Assembly: GCA_030064695.1 (NCBI GenBank) | Contig: JASHYV010000117.1 | Location: 1-5,009 of the forward strand | DNA from: Thermoplasmata archaeon | GTDB lineage: Archaea > Thermoplasmatota > Thermoplasmata > UBA184 | Reading direction: 5' to 3' | DNA length: 5,009 nucleotides | Shown: one piece after another, positions 1 to 5,009 of the stretch | Position numbering within the stretch: the first letter of the stretch is position 1 | Layout: each line of letters opens with the position of its first letter | Position numbers and translations under genes: made by a program | The notes under the pieces: model-generated | What the model saw: only the letters and a program-made list of their open reading frames with translations | Database searches by the model: none | What the model was told of the DNA's origin: nothing

Positions 1-269
1 TCCACGTGCGTGACGTTGTCGTCGATGAACTCGGCCCCGAACCGGGCCGCCTGGCGGCGCATCCGGTCGACGAGCTCCGGACCCTGGATCCCCTCGGGGA
101 AGCCGGGGTAGTTCTCGACGTCGGTCGTGATCAGCAGCTGGCCGCCCGCGGGGACGCCCGCGATCACCACGGGCTTGAGTTCGGCCCGGGCCGCGTACAG
201 CGCCGCCGTGAGGCCGGCGGGCCCGCTGCCGACGATCGCGAGTCGGACGGCGCGGGGAGGGTCTGGCAT
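1..269 (-). CDS. trxB: Thioredoxin reductase, N-terminal part (gene continues past left edge)
   Basis: Only the first 89 residues are visible; the rest lies beyond the left edge. The start is the ATG at 269-267, which puts the FAD-binding fold almost at the N-terminus as is normal for the family. Visible motifs are the dinucleotide-binding GSGPAG (residues 14-19) followed by [10 protein letters not shown], then the low-molecular-weight thioredoxin reductase signature GGQL (42-45), the [10 protein letters not shown] stretch (49-58), and a helix with [11 protein letters not shown]. The family is an FAD enzyme that passes NAD(P)H electrons to thioredoxin or a similar partner in the cytoplasm. 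The redox-active CxxC, expected near residue 135, is outside the window, so activity cannot be confirmed. Some archaeal relatives of this fold use other cofactors or partners, or are ferredoxin/thioredoxin reductase-like. No Shine-Dalgarno precedes the ATG; a TATA-like box sits 26 bases upstream, so a separate leaderless transcript is likely. Confidence 0.93.
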   Translation of the reverse strand, partial: MPDPPRAVRLAIVGSGPAGLTAALYAARAELKPVVIAGVPAGGQLLITTDVENYPGFPEGIQGPELVDRMRRQAARFGAEFIDDNVTHV

Positions 270-285
270 CGTCCCTATCGGGACG
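270..285. repeat. Perfect inverted repeat abutting the trxB start codon
   Basis: On the minus strand this reads CGTCCC-GATA-GGGACG: 6-base perfect arms around a 4-base centre. It ends at the base just before the trxB ATG. If the transcript is leaderless, the repeat lies between TATA box and transcription start, a position where a bound repressor would block initiation. If transcription starts further upstream it would instead be an mRNA hairpin touching the start codon. Chance occurrence in GC-rich DNA is possible. Confidence 0.5.
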
Positions 286-286
286 T

Positions 287-304
287 CCGGGGTTAAAGCC
301 CCGG
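287..304. repeat. Inverted repeat centred on the trxB TATA-like box
   Basis: The minus strand reads CCGGGG-CTTTAA-CCCCGG: 6-base perfect GC arms flank the six bases containing the TATA-like core. It is separated by one base (286) from the second inverted repeat at 270-285, so the two repeats tile 270-304. The arms could form a protein-binding dyad over the TATA box. The same GGGG/CCCC runs recur in neighbouring sequence, so low-complexity GC content is the competing explanation. Confidence 0.45.
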
Positions 305-325
305 CCCCTCGGGTGGCCCCGGGGC
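298..325 (-). terminator. Possible hairpin plus short T-run after the flavin reductase gene
   Basis: In minus-strand direction, starting at the last base of the flavin reductase stop codon, GCCCCGG (325-319) can pair with CCGGGGC (304-298) across a 14-base loop, and TTT (297-295) follows at once. This resembles a weak intrinsic terminator. The T-run is only three bases long, and archaeal termination depends mainly on longer U-tracts, so read-through into trxB is quite possible. The downstream arm and T-run coincide with the TATA-like element. Confidence 0.25.
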
Positions 326-861
326 TACCGGCCCGACGGGGACGGCAGCCGCAACCGGCCGCCCGCTTCGGCCTCGGCGTACCCGGACCGGTAGAAGAGG
401 AGCGGCTCGGCGTCGCGGCCGACCTCCTGGCGAACGACCTCGCCGACCACGAGGACGTGGTCGAACTGCGGGACCCAGGCCGCGACGCGGCACTCGAGGG
501 CGCCCAGGGCGCCGTCGAGCAGCGGGACCCCGGCGACCCCACGATGCACGGGCACCCCCTGGAACTTGTCCTGGGAGGAGAGCGTGCGGGCGAACTGCTC
601 GCTGAGCGCACGCTGGTCGGCGGCGAGAAGGTTCACCGCGAACGCCCGGCTCCGCTCGATCACCGGGGTCGTGTCCGCGTCGAGGGTCAGGCTCACCAGC
701 ACGGAAGGCGGGTGCAGCGACACCGACAGGAACGCGTTCACGGTGAGGCCCGCGTCGGCCGCCCCGTCCCGAGCGGTGACCACGCACACGCCGGTCGCCC
801 ACCGGGACATCCACTTCCGGAAGTCGTCCGCCGATCCGCCCGAGGCCGGAGCCGCCGTCAC
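325..861 (-). CDS. Flavin reductase-like FMN-binding split-barrel protein
   Basis: A 178-residue cytoplasmic protein of the flavin reductase-like domain family (HpaC/DIM6-NTAB type), close to the usual single-domain length. Members bind FMN or FAD in a split beta-barrel and often use NAD(P)H to supply reduced flavin to a monooxygenase or other acceptor. Family landmarks are [17 protein letters not shown] (14-30), [20 protein letters not shown] (38-57; flavin-contacting strand-turn), [10 protein letters not shown] with LSEQFA (74-91), and the C-terminal [10 protein letters not shown] (133-142) with PLLFYRSGY (153-161). The usual GDH near residue 135 is FDH here: the His is kept and the Gly is lost. 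The start is GTG at 861-859, seven bases after the permease stop, with no strong Shine-Dalgarno; the later ATG at residue 18 would cut into the conserved first helix. Likely the third gene of the exporter operon. Its acceptor is unknown, and no oxygenase is visible. Confidence 0.87.
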   Translation of the reverse strand: MTAAPASGGSADDFRKWMSRWATGVCVVTARDGAADAGLTVNAFLSVSLHPPSVLVSLTLDADTTPVIERSRAFAVNLLAADQRALSEQFARTLSSQDKFQGVPVHRGVAGVPLLDGALGALECRVAAWVPQFDHVLVVGEVVRQEVGRDAEPLLFYRSGYAEAEAGGRLRLPSPSGR

Positions 862-868
862 GGTGGGC

Positions 869-1981
869 TCACTCGTCCCGCCACTTGAAGAGCAGGATCG
901 CGCCCACGAAGAAGACGACCGCGATCGCGAGCACGATCACGAGGTCGGTGAGCGCCCGGCTCGCGTTGGCGAAGAGCATCACCTGGTTCATCCCGTCGAT
1001 CACGTAGTACAGCGGCAGGACGTGGGCGACCGGCTGCAGCCACCCCGGGAAGCTCGAGACCGCGAAGAACGTTCCGGAGAGGAACATCATCGGGAAGGTG
1101 ATCACGTTCCCGATCAGCGCGGCGCTCTCCGGGGTGCGGGCCACCGAGCCCGCGAGCATCCCGAGGGAGACGAAGAGGAAGGGGCCGACGATCAGGAACG
1201 GGATCAGCTGCACGGTCACGAGCACGTGGGCGTGGAAGAGGGTCGAGCCGGCCTCGATCATGATCGCGGAGGTCACGAAGGTGAGCAGCACGTACCAGAG
1301 GATCCGGCTCGTGAGCCACTCGCCCCGGGTGAGCGGGGTCAGCGAGAGCTGGCGGAAGATCCCCTCCTTCCGGTACGAGGAGGTGATGTCGACCATCGAG
1401 AACATCGGGCTCGTCAGGATCGAGAACCCGATGAGGCCCGGGATCAGGTAGTCGATGTACGTGTACACCGCCGACCCCACGTTGGCGCTCACGACGCCGA
1501 CCACGGCGGTGCAGTTCGATCCCTGACAGACCTCGTGCAGGTTGAACTGGTTGGCGACGGCGGTCACGGCGAACTCCACCTGTCCGGACGACGCCGCGTC
1601 CTGGGGGTCGGTGTAGAGCGTCAGGTTCGTGAAGCGATGCGCCGTGAGGTTCGCCTGGAAGCCCTGCGGGATCACGAGGCCGACCGGCAGGTCGTTCTGC
1701 CCGAGCCAGCTGCCGAACGAGCCCGCGCTCACGTTGACCACCTCCACGGAGACTAGGCTCGTGTTGTTGAGCGCCGACAGGAACTCCTGGCTCGCCGGGG
1801 AGTGGGCGTCCTCGTTGACGACGGCGAGCGAGACCACGGTGGTCCCCGTCGCGGAGAAGATGGCCCCGAAGAGGGCGATCAGGATGATGGGGAAGATCAG
1901 GGAGAAGAACATCGCCACGGGGTTCCGGAAGTAGGTCCGGGCGACGACGCGGAAGTCGGCGCCGACGTGCCGGACGTTCAT
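869..1981 (-). CDS. ABC-2 type transporter permease
   Basis: A 370-residue membrane protein that forms the channel of an ABC exporter with the ATPase encoded just upstream. It begins with an amphipathic elbow stretch (residues 5-20) and TM1 (about 22-44). A large external loop follows (about 46-174), then five more hydrophobic segments at about 176-196, 222-245, 253-278, 287-309 and 345-366. One long loop after TM1 and a five-helix C-terminal half are typical of the ABC2_membrane_3-type permeases. SYRKEGIFRQLSLTPLTRGEWL (202-223) is the cytoplasmic coupling stretch, and PLYYVIDGMNQVM (323-335) matches the conserved segment before the last helix. The external loop carries six N-X-S/T sequons and two cysteines (C152, C157). 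The ATG at 1981 overlaps the ATPase stop as ATGA and has a GGAGG eight positions upstream, so translation is probably coupled. The exported substrate cannot be deduced; drugs, lipids or surface glycans are all possible. Confidence 0.92.
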   Translation of the reverse strand: MNVRHVGADFRVVARTYFRNPVAMFFSLIFPIILIALFGAIFSATGTTVVSLAVVNEDAHSPASQEFLSALNNTSLVSVEVVNVSAGSFGSWLGQNDLPVGLVIPQGFQANLTAHRFTNLTLYTDPQDAASSGQVEFAVTAVANQFNLHEVCQGSNCTAVVGVVSANVGSAVYTYIDYLIPGLIGFSILTSPMFSMVDITSSYRKEGIFRQLSLTPLTRGEWLTSRILWYVLLTFVTSAIMIEAGSTLFHAHVLVTVQLIPFLIVGPFLFVSLGMLAGSVARTPESAALIGNVITFPMMFLSGTFFAVSSFPGWLQPVAHVLPLYYVIDGMNQVMLFANASRALTDLVIVLAIAVVFFVGAILLFKWRDE

Positions 1982-2910
1982 GCCGAGCCCTCCGACTTGA
2001 GCGCCCCGTCGTCCATCCGCCCCACCAGTCGGACGAAGACGTCCTCGAGCGTGTCCTGCTCTGTCTGGAAGCCGGCCCAGGCGATCCCGCTCTCCGAGGT
2101 CGCGCTCAGCACGCGCAGGGCGTCCTCCTTCGCGCCGATCTCGACCTCCACCTGCCCGTCATGCGCGGTCACGGGGAGCCCCAGGCGGGGGCGGAGGTAC
2201 TCGGCGAGCGCGGGCGGCGCCGTGAGCCGGAGCCGCTCCGGCCGCCCGTACTGCGCGATGATCCCGGCGGGCGTGCCGCTCGCGATGATGCGCCCGTGGT
2301 GGATGATCGCGACGCGATCGGCGAGCAGCTCGGCCTCCTCGAGGTAGTGGGTGGTCAGGAAGACGGTCCGGCCCTCCGCCTTGAGCGCCCGGATCACGGC
2401 CCAGATCGAACGCCGCGCGTGCGGGTCGAGGCCCGTGGTCGGTTCGTCGAGGAAGCAGATCTCCGGATCGTTCGTGAGCGCCAGCGCGAGCCCGAGCTTC
2501 TGCTTCTGTCCGCCCGAGAGGGTATCGAACCGGGCGTTCGCCTTGTCGGCGAGCTCCACGCGCTCCAGGAGCGCCATCGGGTCCCGGTCGGTGTGGAACA
2601 GCGTCCGATAGTACTCCACCGCCTCCTTCGGGGTGATCTTCTCGAAGAATCGGAAGTCCTGCGGGATCACGCCGATACGGCGATGGAGCGTCGCGCCGTC
2701 GGCCCACGGATCGAGGTCGAGCACGCGGACCGAGCCGTCCGTGGCCCGCCGCAGCCCTTCCAGGATCTCGGTCGTCGTCGTCTTCCCGGCCCCGTTCGGT
2801 CCCAGGAAGGCGAAGACCTGTCCCGCCGCGACGGAGAAGTCGATCCCGGCGACGGCCGTGAGGCTGCCGTACCGCTTCACGAGCCCGCGCACCTCGATCG
2901 CCGGAGGCAT
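1978..2910 (-). CDS. ABC exporter ATP-binding protein (DrrA/CcmA-like)
   Basis: A 310-residue cytoplasmic ATPase that powers the ABC-2 permease encoded immediately after it. All nucleotide-binding motifs are intact and in order: Walker A GPNGAGKTT (37-45), Q-loop Q84 in VIPQ, ABC signature LSGGQ (131-135), Walker B ICFLDEP (151-157, with D155 and catalytic E156), D-loop GLD (160-162) and switch H188 in TTHYLEEAE. Residues about 220-310 form the C-terminal accessory domain common in multidrug and antibiotic-exporter ATPases, with the typical TLEDVFVRL ending. The start chosen is ATG at 2910: MPPAIEVRGLVKRYG begins at the usual distance from Walker A, and a TATA-like box is 26 bases upstream. 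The frame stays open much further upstream, but only as an artefact of GC-rich DNA overlapping the hydrolase gene; an in-frame TTG at 2940 would lie within the promoter. The stop overlaps the permease ATG by four bases. Confidence 0.95.
   Translation of the reverse strand: MPPAIEVRGLVKRYGSLTAVAGIDFSVAAGQVFAFLGPNGAGKTTTTEILEGLRRATDGSVRVLDLDPWADGATLHRRIGVIPQDFRFFEKITPKEAVEYYRTLFHTDRDPMALLERVELADKANARFDTLSGGQKQKLGLALALTNDPEICFLDEPTTGLDPHARRSIWAVIRALKAEGRTVFLTTHYLEEAELLADRVAIIHHGRIIASGTPAGIIAQYGRPERLRLTAPPALAEYLRPRLGLPVTAHDGQVEVEIGAKEDALRVLSATSESGIAWAGFQTEQDTLEDVFVRLVGRMDDGALKSEGSA
1988..1993 (-). promoter_or_regulatory. Shine-Dalgarno sequence of the permease gene
   Basis: The minus strand carries GGAGGG inside the last codons of the ATPase gene, leaving seven bases between GGAGG and the permease ATG at 1981. 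This supports that ATG as the true start and reinitiation through the ATGA overlap. It contrasts with the ATPase and trxB starts, which lack such a site. Confidence 0.75.
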
Positions 2911-2940
2911 CGGGGCGGGCGAACCCGAAGCGATATTCAA
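2911..2940 (-). promoter_or_regulatory. Putative archaeal promoter of the ABC exporter operon
   Basis: On the minus strand TTGAATATC (2940-2932) is an A/T-rich element centred near 2936, 26 bases from the A of the ATPase ATG at 2910. The intervening sequence is GC-rich with no Shine-Dalgarno, as expected for a leaderless archaeal transcript. The box overlaps the stop codon TGA (2939-2937) of the preceding hydrolase gene, so the exporter operon appears to have its own promoter despite a gap of only 26 bases. The match to a full TATA consensus is partial and no clear BRE is present. Confidence 0.5.
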
Positions 2941-5009
2941 GCCTCGCCCGGTCCGGACCCGGCGCTCGGGCCGCTCGCGGGGGCCGGGAGCTCTCCGGAG
3001 CGGTTCGGGTCGACGGATAGGCTGCCGGCCCGGGTGACGACCTTCAGCGGCATCGGACCGGACCAATCCACGCGGAGCCGGCCCCGCTGCCAGGCGAGGT
3101 CGGCGCGGCCGGTCCCGATCCGGAGTCGGCGCAGGAGGGCGGAGCTCCAGGCCGGCGGGAACGTCGGAGCGACGCCCAATTCCGGGGCGTCGGCCCCGAC
3201 CGAGAGCCCCCACACCCGCTCGAAGAGCAGGGAAAGGAACGGCCCCACGCTGAAGCCGAGCAGGAAGCAGGAGTCGAACGGCTCCGCGCGGTCGCCGCGG
3301 TAGCACTCGTAGGCGGTCCCGGGGGTCCCCGTGAGCTGGGCCGCGATCCGGTCCACGTAGCGGAAGCCGAGCTCGGTCTCGCCGACCGCGAGGGCGGCGT
3401 CGGCGGCCCACGCGGTCGCGATCGGCCAGACCTGCCCGTCGTGGTAGGCGGTGGGACGGTAGCCGGGGTCGCGCTCGGAGAGCGTGCGGACGCCCCACTC
3501 GGCGGTGAGGTCGCTCTCCGCCGCGCGTCGGACCAGCTCGCGACCGACGTCGGGCGCGAAGAGTCCCGAACTGACCGCCCGCAACGCGTTGGGTCGGACC
3601 CGGGCCACCGGCACCTCGTCCCGCAGCGAGTCGTAGGCGTACCGTTCCTCGACCCATCGGTACCGCGCCGGCACCGAGGCGGCGAGCCGCTCCGCGAGCG
3701 AGCTCGCGGTCCGCGCGGTGTCCTCGTCGGTCCCGAGGCGAGCGCCGAGCGCCCGGAGCGCCTGCCACCAGAGCACCTGGAGGTCGATCGCCCGGTCGCG
3801 CCGGTCGGTGGAGTCCCAGATCGTCGTGTCCGGTGCGTCGATGCCGAAGCGGATCCGAGCGACCGGCGCCGACGCGGCGCTGATCGAAGCGACCTCCCCG
3901 CCGTTCTGGAGCAGCCCCGTCACCGGATCCGTGCGGGCGCGGCCCCACGCCAGGATGCGACGGAGGCGCAGCGCCCAGTCGGCCGGCACCCGGGCCCGGC
4001 CCGCGTGCTCGGCGACCCGGGCGACTAGGTCGGGGTAGTACAGGGTCGTGTCGGAGGTGCCGTAGAGGAAGACCGGGCCGGGGGCGATCTGCATCGGAAG
4101 CTCGCCGGCCTCGCCGCCGAGGATCGGGACCTCGCTGCGGCCCTGGAACCGGAAGACCGAGTCGATCGTCCGTACGGCCCAGTCGGTGTCGCCGAGCCAG
4201 AGGACCGCCGGGAGCATCCAGGCGACGTCGCGGCACCAGATCGCCGAGTACCAGGGGAATCCGGCGCTGAGCCCGGTGAGCCCGTCGCCGGGAGCACAGT
4301 AGAGCCGTCGAAGCCCGTCACGCGCCAGCTCGTAGGCTCGCTCCCAGTCGGGGGCGTCCGGGAACCGGAGCTCGGGGGTCGCCTCCCTCCAAGCCCGATC
4401 CGCCGCGTCGACCTCGGCGCCCGCCGCCTCCGGGCTCGTCAGCGTCCGGAGGGACGCCGCGTCGGCCCCCCGAAGGGTCCGGGCGAGCCCCCCGCACACC
4501 TGCCACGCGATCGAGCGCGTCGCACCGGCGGGAACGCGCAGATCGTGGCCGCTCGCGAGGGCCGCGACGCCGCCCTCGTACGTTCCGCCGCGCCAGGAGG
4601 CGCGATTGAGGTAGAGCCGCTCGAACATCGCGTCGCACCGGTACTCGAGACCGAAGCCGCGCTGCACGAGGCGCACTCCGTCCGGGCGGGTCGCGACGCG
4701 AAAGGAGACCGGTCGGATTCCCTCGACCGTGACCGGGATCAGGTACGGGACGAACTCGCTCACGAGGTGGAACGATCGGTCGCCGTCCGGCGGGGCCGTG
4801 CACGTGAGCCGACGGACCGCCCCGCTCGGATCGGGCGTCGCGACGATCTCCTGCACGAGGGTCAGGTCGTTCCACCGATGCGTCGTGCGGAAGCCGCCCG
4901 CGATCCGGGTCCCCGAGCCGGCGAGGTCCGAGAGCGGGGTGATCCCCGTCGCGCCGCCGAGGAGGAGGCGCCAGGGACCCGTCAGCCGGACGCACTGGCC
5001 GTAGACCCC
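2937..5009 (-). CDS. Glycogen-debranching-like glycoside hydrolase (amylo-alpha-1,6-glucosidase family), 5' end outside window
   Basis: The frame is open to the right edge, giving 690 visible residues; the true start lies outside. The first codon that could serve as a start (GTG, 4856-4854) is mid-domain, so it is not the beginning. Visible residues 1 to about 175 look like an N-terminal beta-sandwich, about 215-590 like an (alpha/alpha)6 barrel, and the remainder like a C-terminal beta region ending in a Gly/Ser/Pro/Ala-rich tail. Debranching-type landmarks are AGFPWYSAIWCRD (D261; codon 4229-4227), YGTSDTTLYY (D320), TIWDSTDRRDRAIDLQVLWWQAL (about 397-419), AYHDGQVWP (521-529) and TAYECYRGD (E568; codon 3308-3306). 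D261 and E568 align with positions used as catalytic acid and base in GH133 debranching enzymes; this is my alignment by eye. The usual WGRD is WCRD, and the usual AQAWS is absent (LLGFSVGPF instead). It probably hydrolyses alpha-glucosidic bonds in glycogen-like or other oligosaccharides; a different six-hairpin glycosidase specificity is possible. Confidence 0.8.
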   Translation of the reverse strand, partial: GVYGQCVRLTGPWRLLLGGATGITPLSDLAGSGTRIAGGFRTTHRWNDLTLVQEIVATPDPSGAVRRLTCTAPPDGDRSFHLVSEFVPYLIPVTVEGIRPVSFRVATRPDGVRLVQRGFGLEYRCDAMFERLYLNRASWRGGTYEGGVAALASGHDLRVPAGATRSIAWQVCGGLARTLRGADAASLRTLTSPEAAGAEVDAADRAWREATPELRFPDAPDWERAYELARDGLRRLYCAPGDGLTGLSAGFPWYSAIWCRDVAWMLPAVLWLGDTDWAVRTIDSVFRFQGRSEVPILGGEAGELPMQIAPGPVFLYGTSDTTLYYPDLVARVAEHAGRARVPADWALRLRRILAWGRARTDPVTGLLQNGGEVASISAASAPVARIRFGIDAPDTTIWDSTDRRDRAIDLQVLWWQALRALGARLGTDEDTARTASSLAERLAASVPARYRWVEERYAYDSLRDEVPVARVRPNALRAVSSGLFAPDVGRELVRRAAESDLTAEWGVRTLSERDPGYRPTAYHDGQVWPIATAWAADAALAVGETELGFRYVDRIAAQLTGTPGTAYECYRGDRAEPFDSCFLLGFSVGPFLSLLFERVWGLSVGADAPELGVAPTFPPAWSSALLRRLRIGTGRADLAWQRGRLRVDWSGPMPLKVVTRAGSLSVDPNRSGELPAPASGPSAGSGPGEA

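Larger units (their letters stand above)
270..304 (-). promoter_or_regulatory. Putative archaeal promoter of the thioredoxin reductase gene
   Basis: On the minus strand the sequence CTTTAA (298-293) is the only A/T-rich patch in a very GC-rich 55-base gap. Its TTTAA core is centred at 295, which is 26 bases from the A of the trxB ATG (269). That spacing matches an archaeal TATA box whose transcript starts at or next to the start codon. No Shine-Dalgarno is seen before the ATG, consistent with leaderless translation. No purine-rich BRE is obvious just upstream, which weakens the call. Two inverted repeats occupy nearly all of this segment and could be operators. Confidence 0.5.

Noticed and set aside
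270..324. A riboswitch or small RNA in the gap before trxB.
   Set aside because: Only 55 bases, almost pure GC repeats, and the TATA-like box would place transcription start at the ATG, leaving no leader. No known riboswitch core is recognisable.
127..888. Plus-strand open frame of 253 codons opposite trxB and the flavin reductase.
   Set aside because: It spans an intergenic region and two real genes without any recognisable motif; antisense artefact of GC bias.
566..1756. Long plus-strand open frame of 396 codons opposite the permease and reductase genes.
   Set aside because: Its translation is rich in Glu, Arg, His and Asp repeats with no domain. It is the antisense shadow expected in GC-rich genes; the minus-strand genes have clear family motifs.
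2161..3303. Plus-strand open frame of 380 codons opposite the ATPase and hydrolase.
   Set aside because: Low-complexity Arg/Glu/Pro-rich translation, no motif, and fully covered by two strongly supported minus-strand genes.
2911..4236. The ATPase reading frame stays open upstream to 4236, suggesting a 752-residue fusion protein.
   Set aside because: The extra part is Arg/Pro/Gly-rich with no recognisable domain and lies over the well-supported hydrolase gene in another frame. The ABC domain starts normally at the ATG at 2910, which has its own promoter-like box.
4854..4856. GTG as the start of the debranching-like hydrolase.
   Set aside because: The frame continues open to the window edge with plausible beta-domain sequence (TTHRWNDLTLVQEIVA runs straight through it), so this GTG encodes an internal Val and the gene is truncated by the window.
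1..5009. A previously undescribed defence, mobile or CRISPR-like system.
   Set aside because: All five genes belong to recognisable housekeeping, transport or metabolic families. No direct repeats, transposase, integrase, nuclease or toxin-antitoxin pair was seen on either strand.

Overview
The window is GC-rich, densely coded, and has every supported gene on the minus strand. Reading in the direction of transcription (right to left) it holds: the C-terminal ~690 residues of a glycogen-debranching-like glycoside hydrolase (5' end outside the window); an ABC exporter ATPase; its ABC-2 type permease; a flavin reductase-like FMN-binding protein; and the N-terminal 89 residues of a thioredoxin reductase that runs off the left edge. 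Genes fill almost everything. The only gaps are 26 bases (2911-2936), 7 bases (862-868) and 55 bases (270-324), so no stretch over 300 bases lacks a gene.

Organism. I infer a high-GC, non-halophilic archaeon; a GC-rich Thermoplasmatota lineage is one possibility, but sequence alone does not prove it. The main argument is promoter geometry. The ATPase and thioredoxin reductase starts have no Shine-Dalgarno sequence, and each has a short A/T-rich box centred 26 bases before the A of its ATG. That is the arrangement expected of an archaeal TATA box driving a leaderless transcript. The permease start lies inside the operon and does have a GGAGG Shine-Dalgarno. The permease's external loop is also rich in N-X-S/T sequons, which fits archaeal surface glycosylation. 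The proteins lack the strong acidic bias of haloarchaea. A high-GC bacterium is the main alternative.

Transcription units. The hydrolase belongs to a unit that starts outside the window. ATPase, permease and flavin reductase look like one operon: ATPase and permease overlap by ATGA, and the reductase starts 7 bases after the permease stop. The exporter promoter overlaps the hydrolase stop codon. The thioredoxin reductase probably has its own promoter in the 55-base gap, which also carries two adjacent perfect inverted repeats.

Function. The ATPase and permease together form a type of ABC-2 exporter (drug, lipid or polysaccharide) whose substrate cannot be read from the sequence. The flavin reductase and thioredoxin reductase are both flavin-linked redox proteins. 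The hydrolase acts on alpha-glucan-like oligosaccharides by family resemblance. I see no mobile element, CRISPR array, RNA gene or clear new defence system. The most interesting signals are the promoter/operator-like structures and the divergent active-site motifs of the hydrolase.
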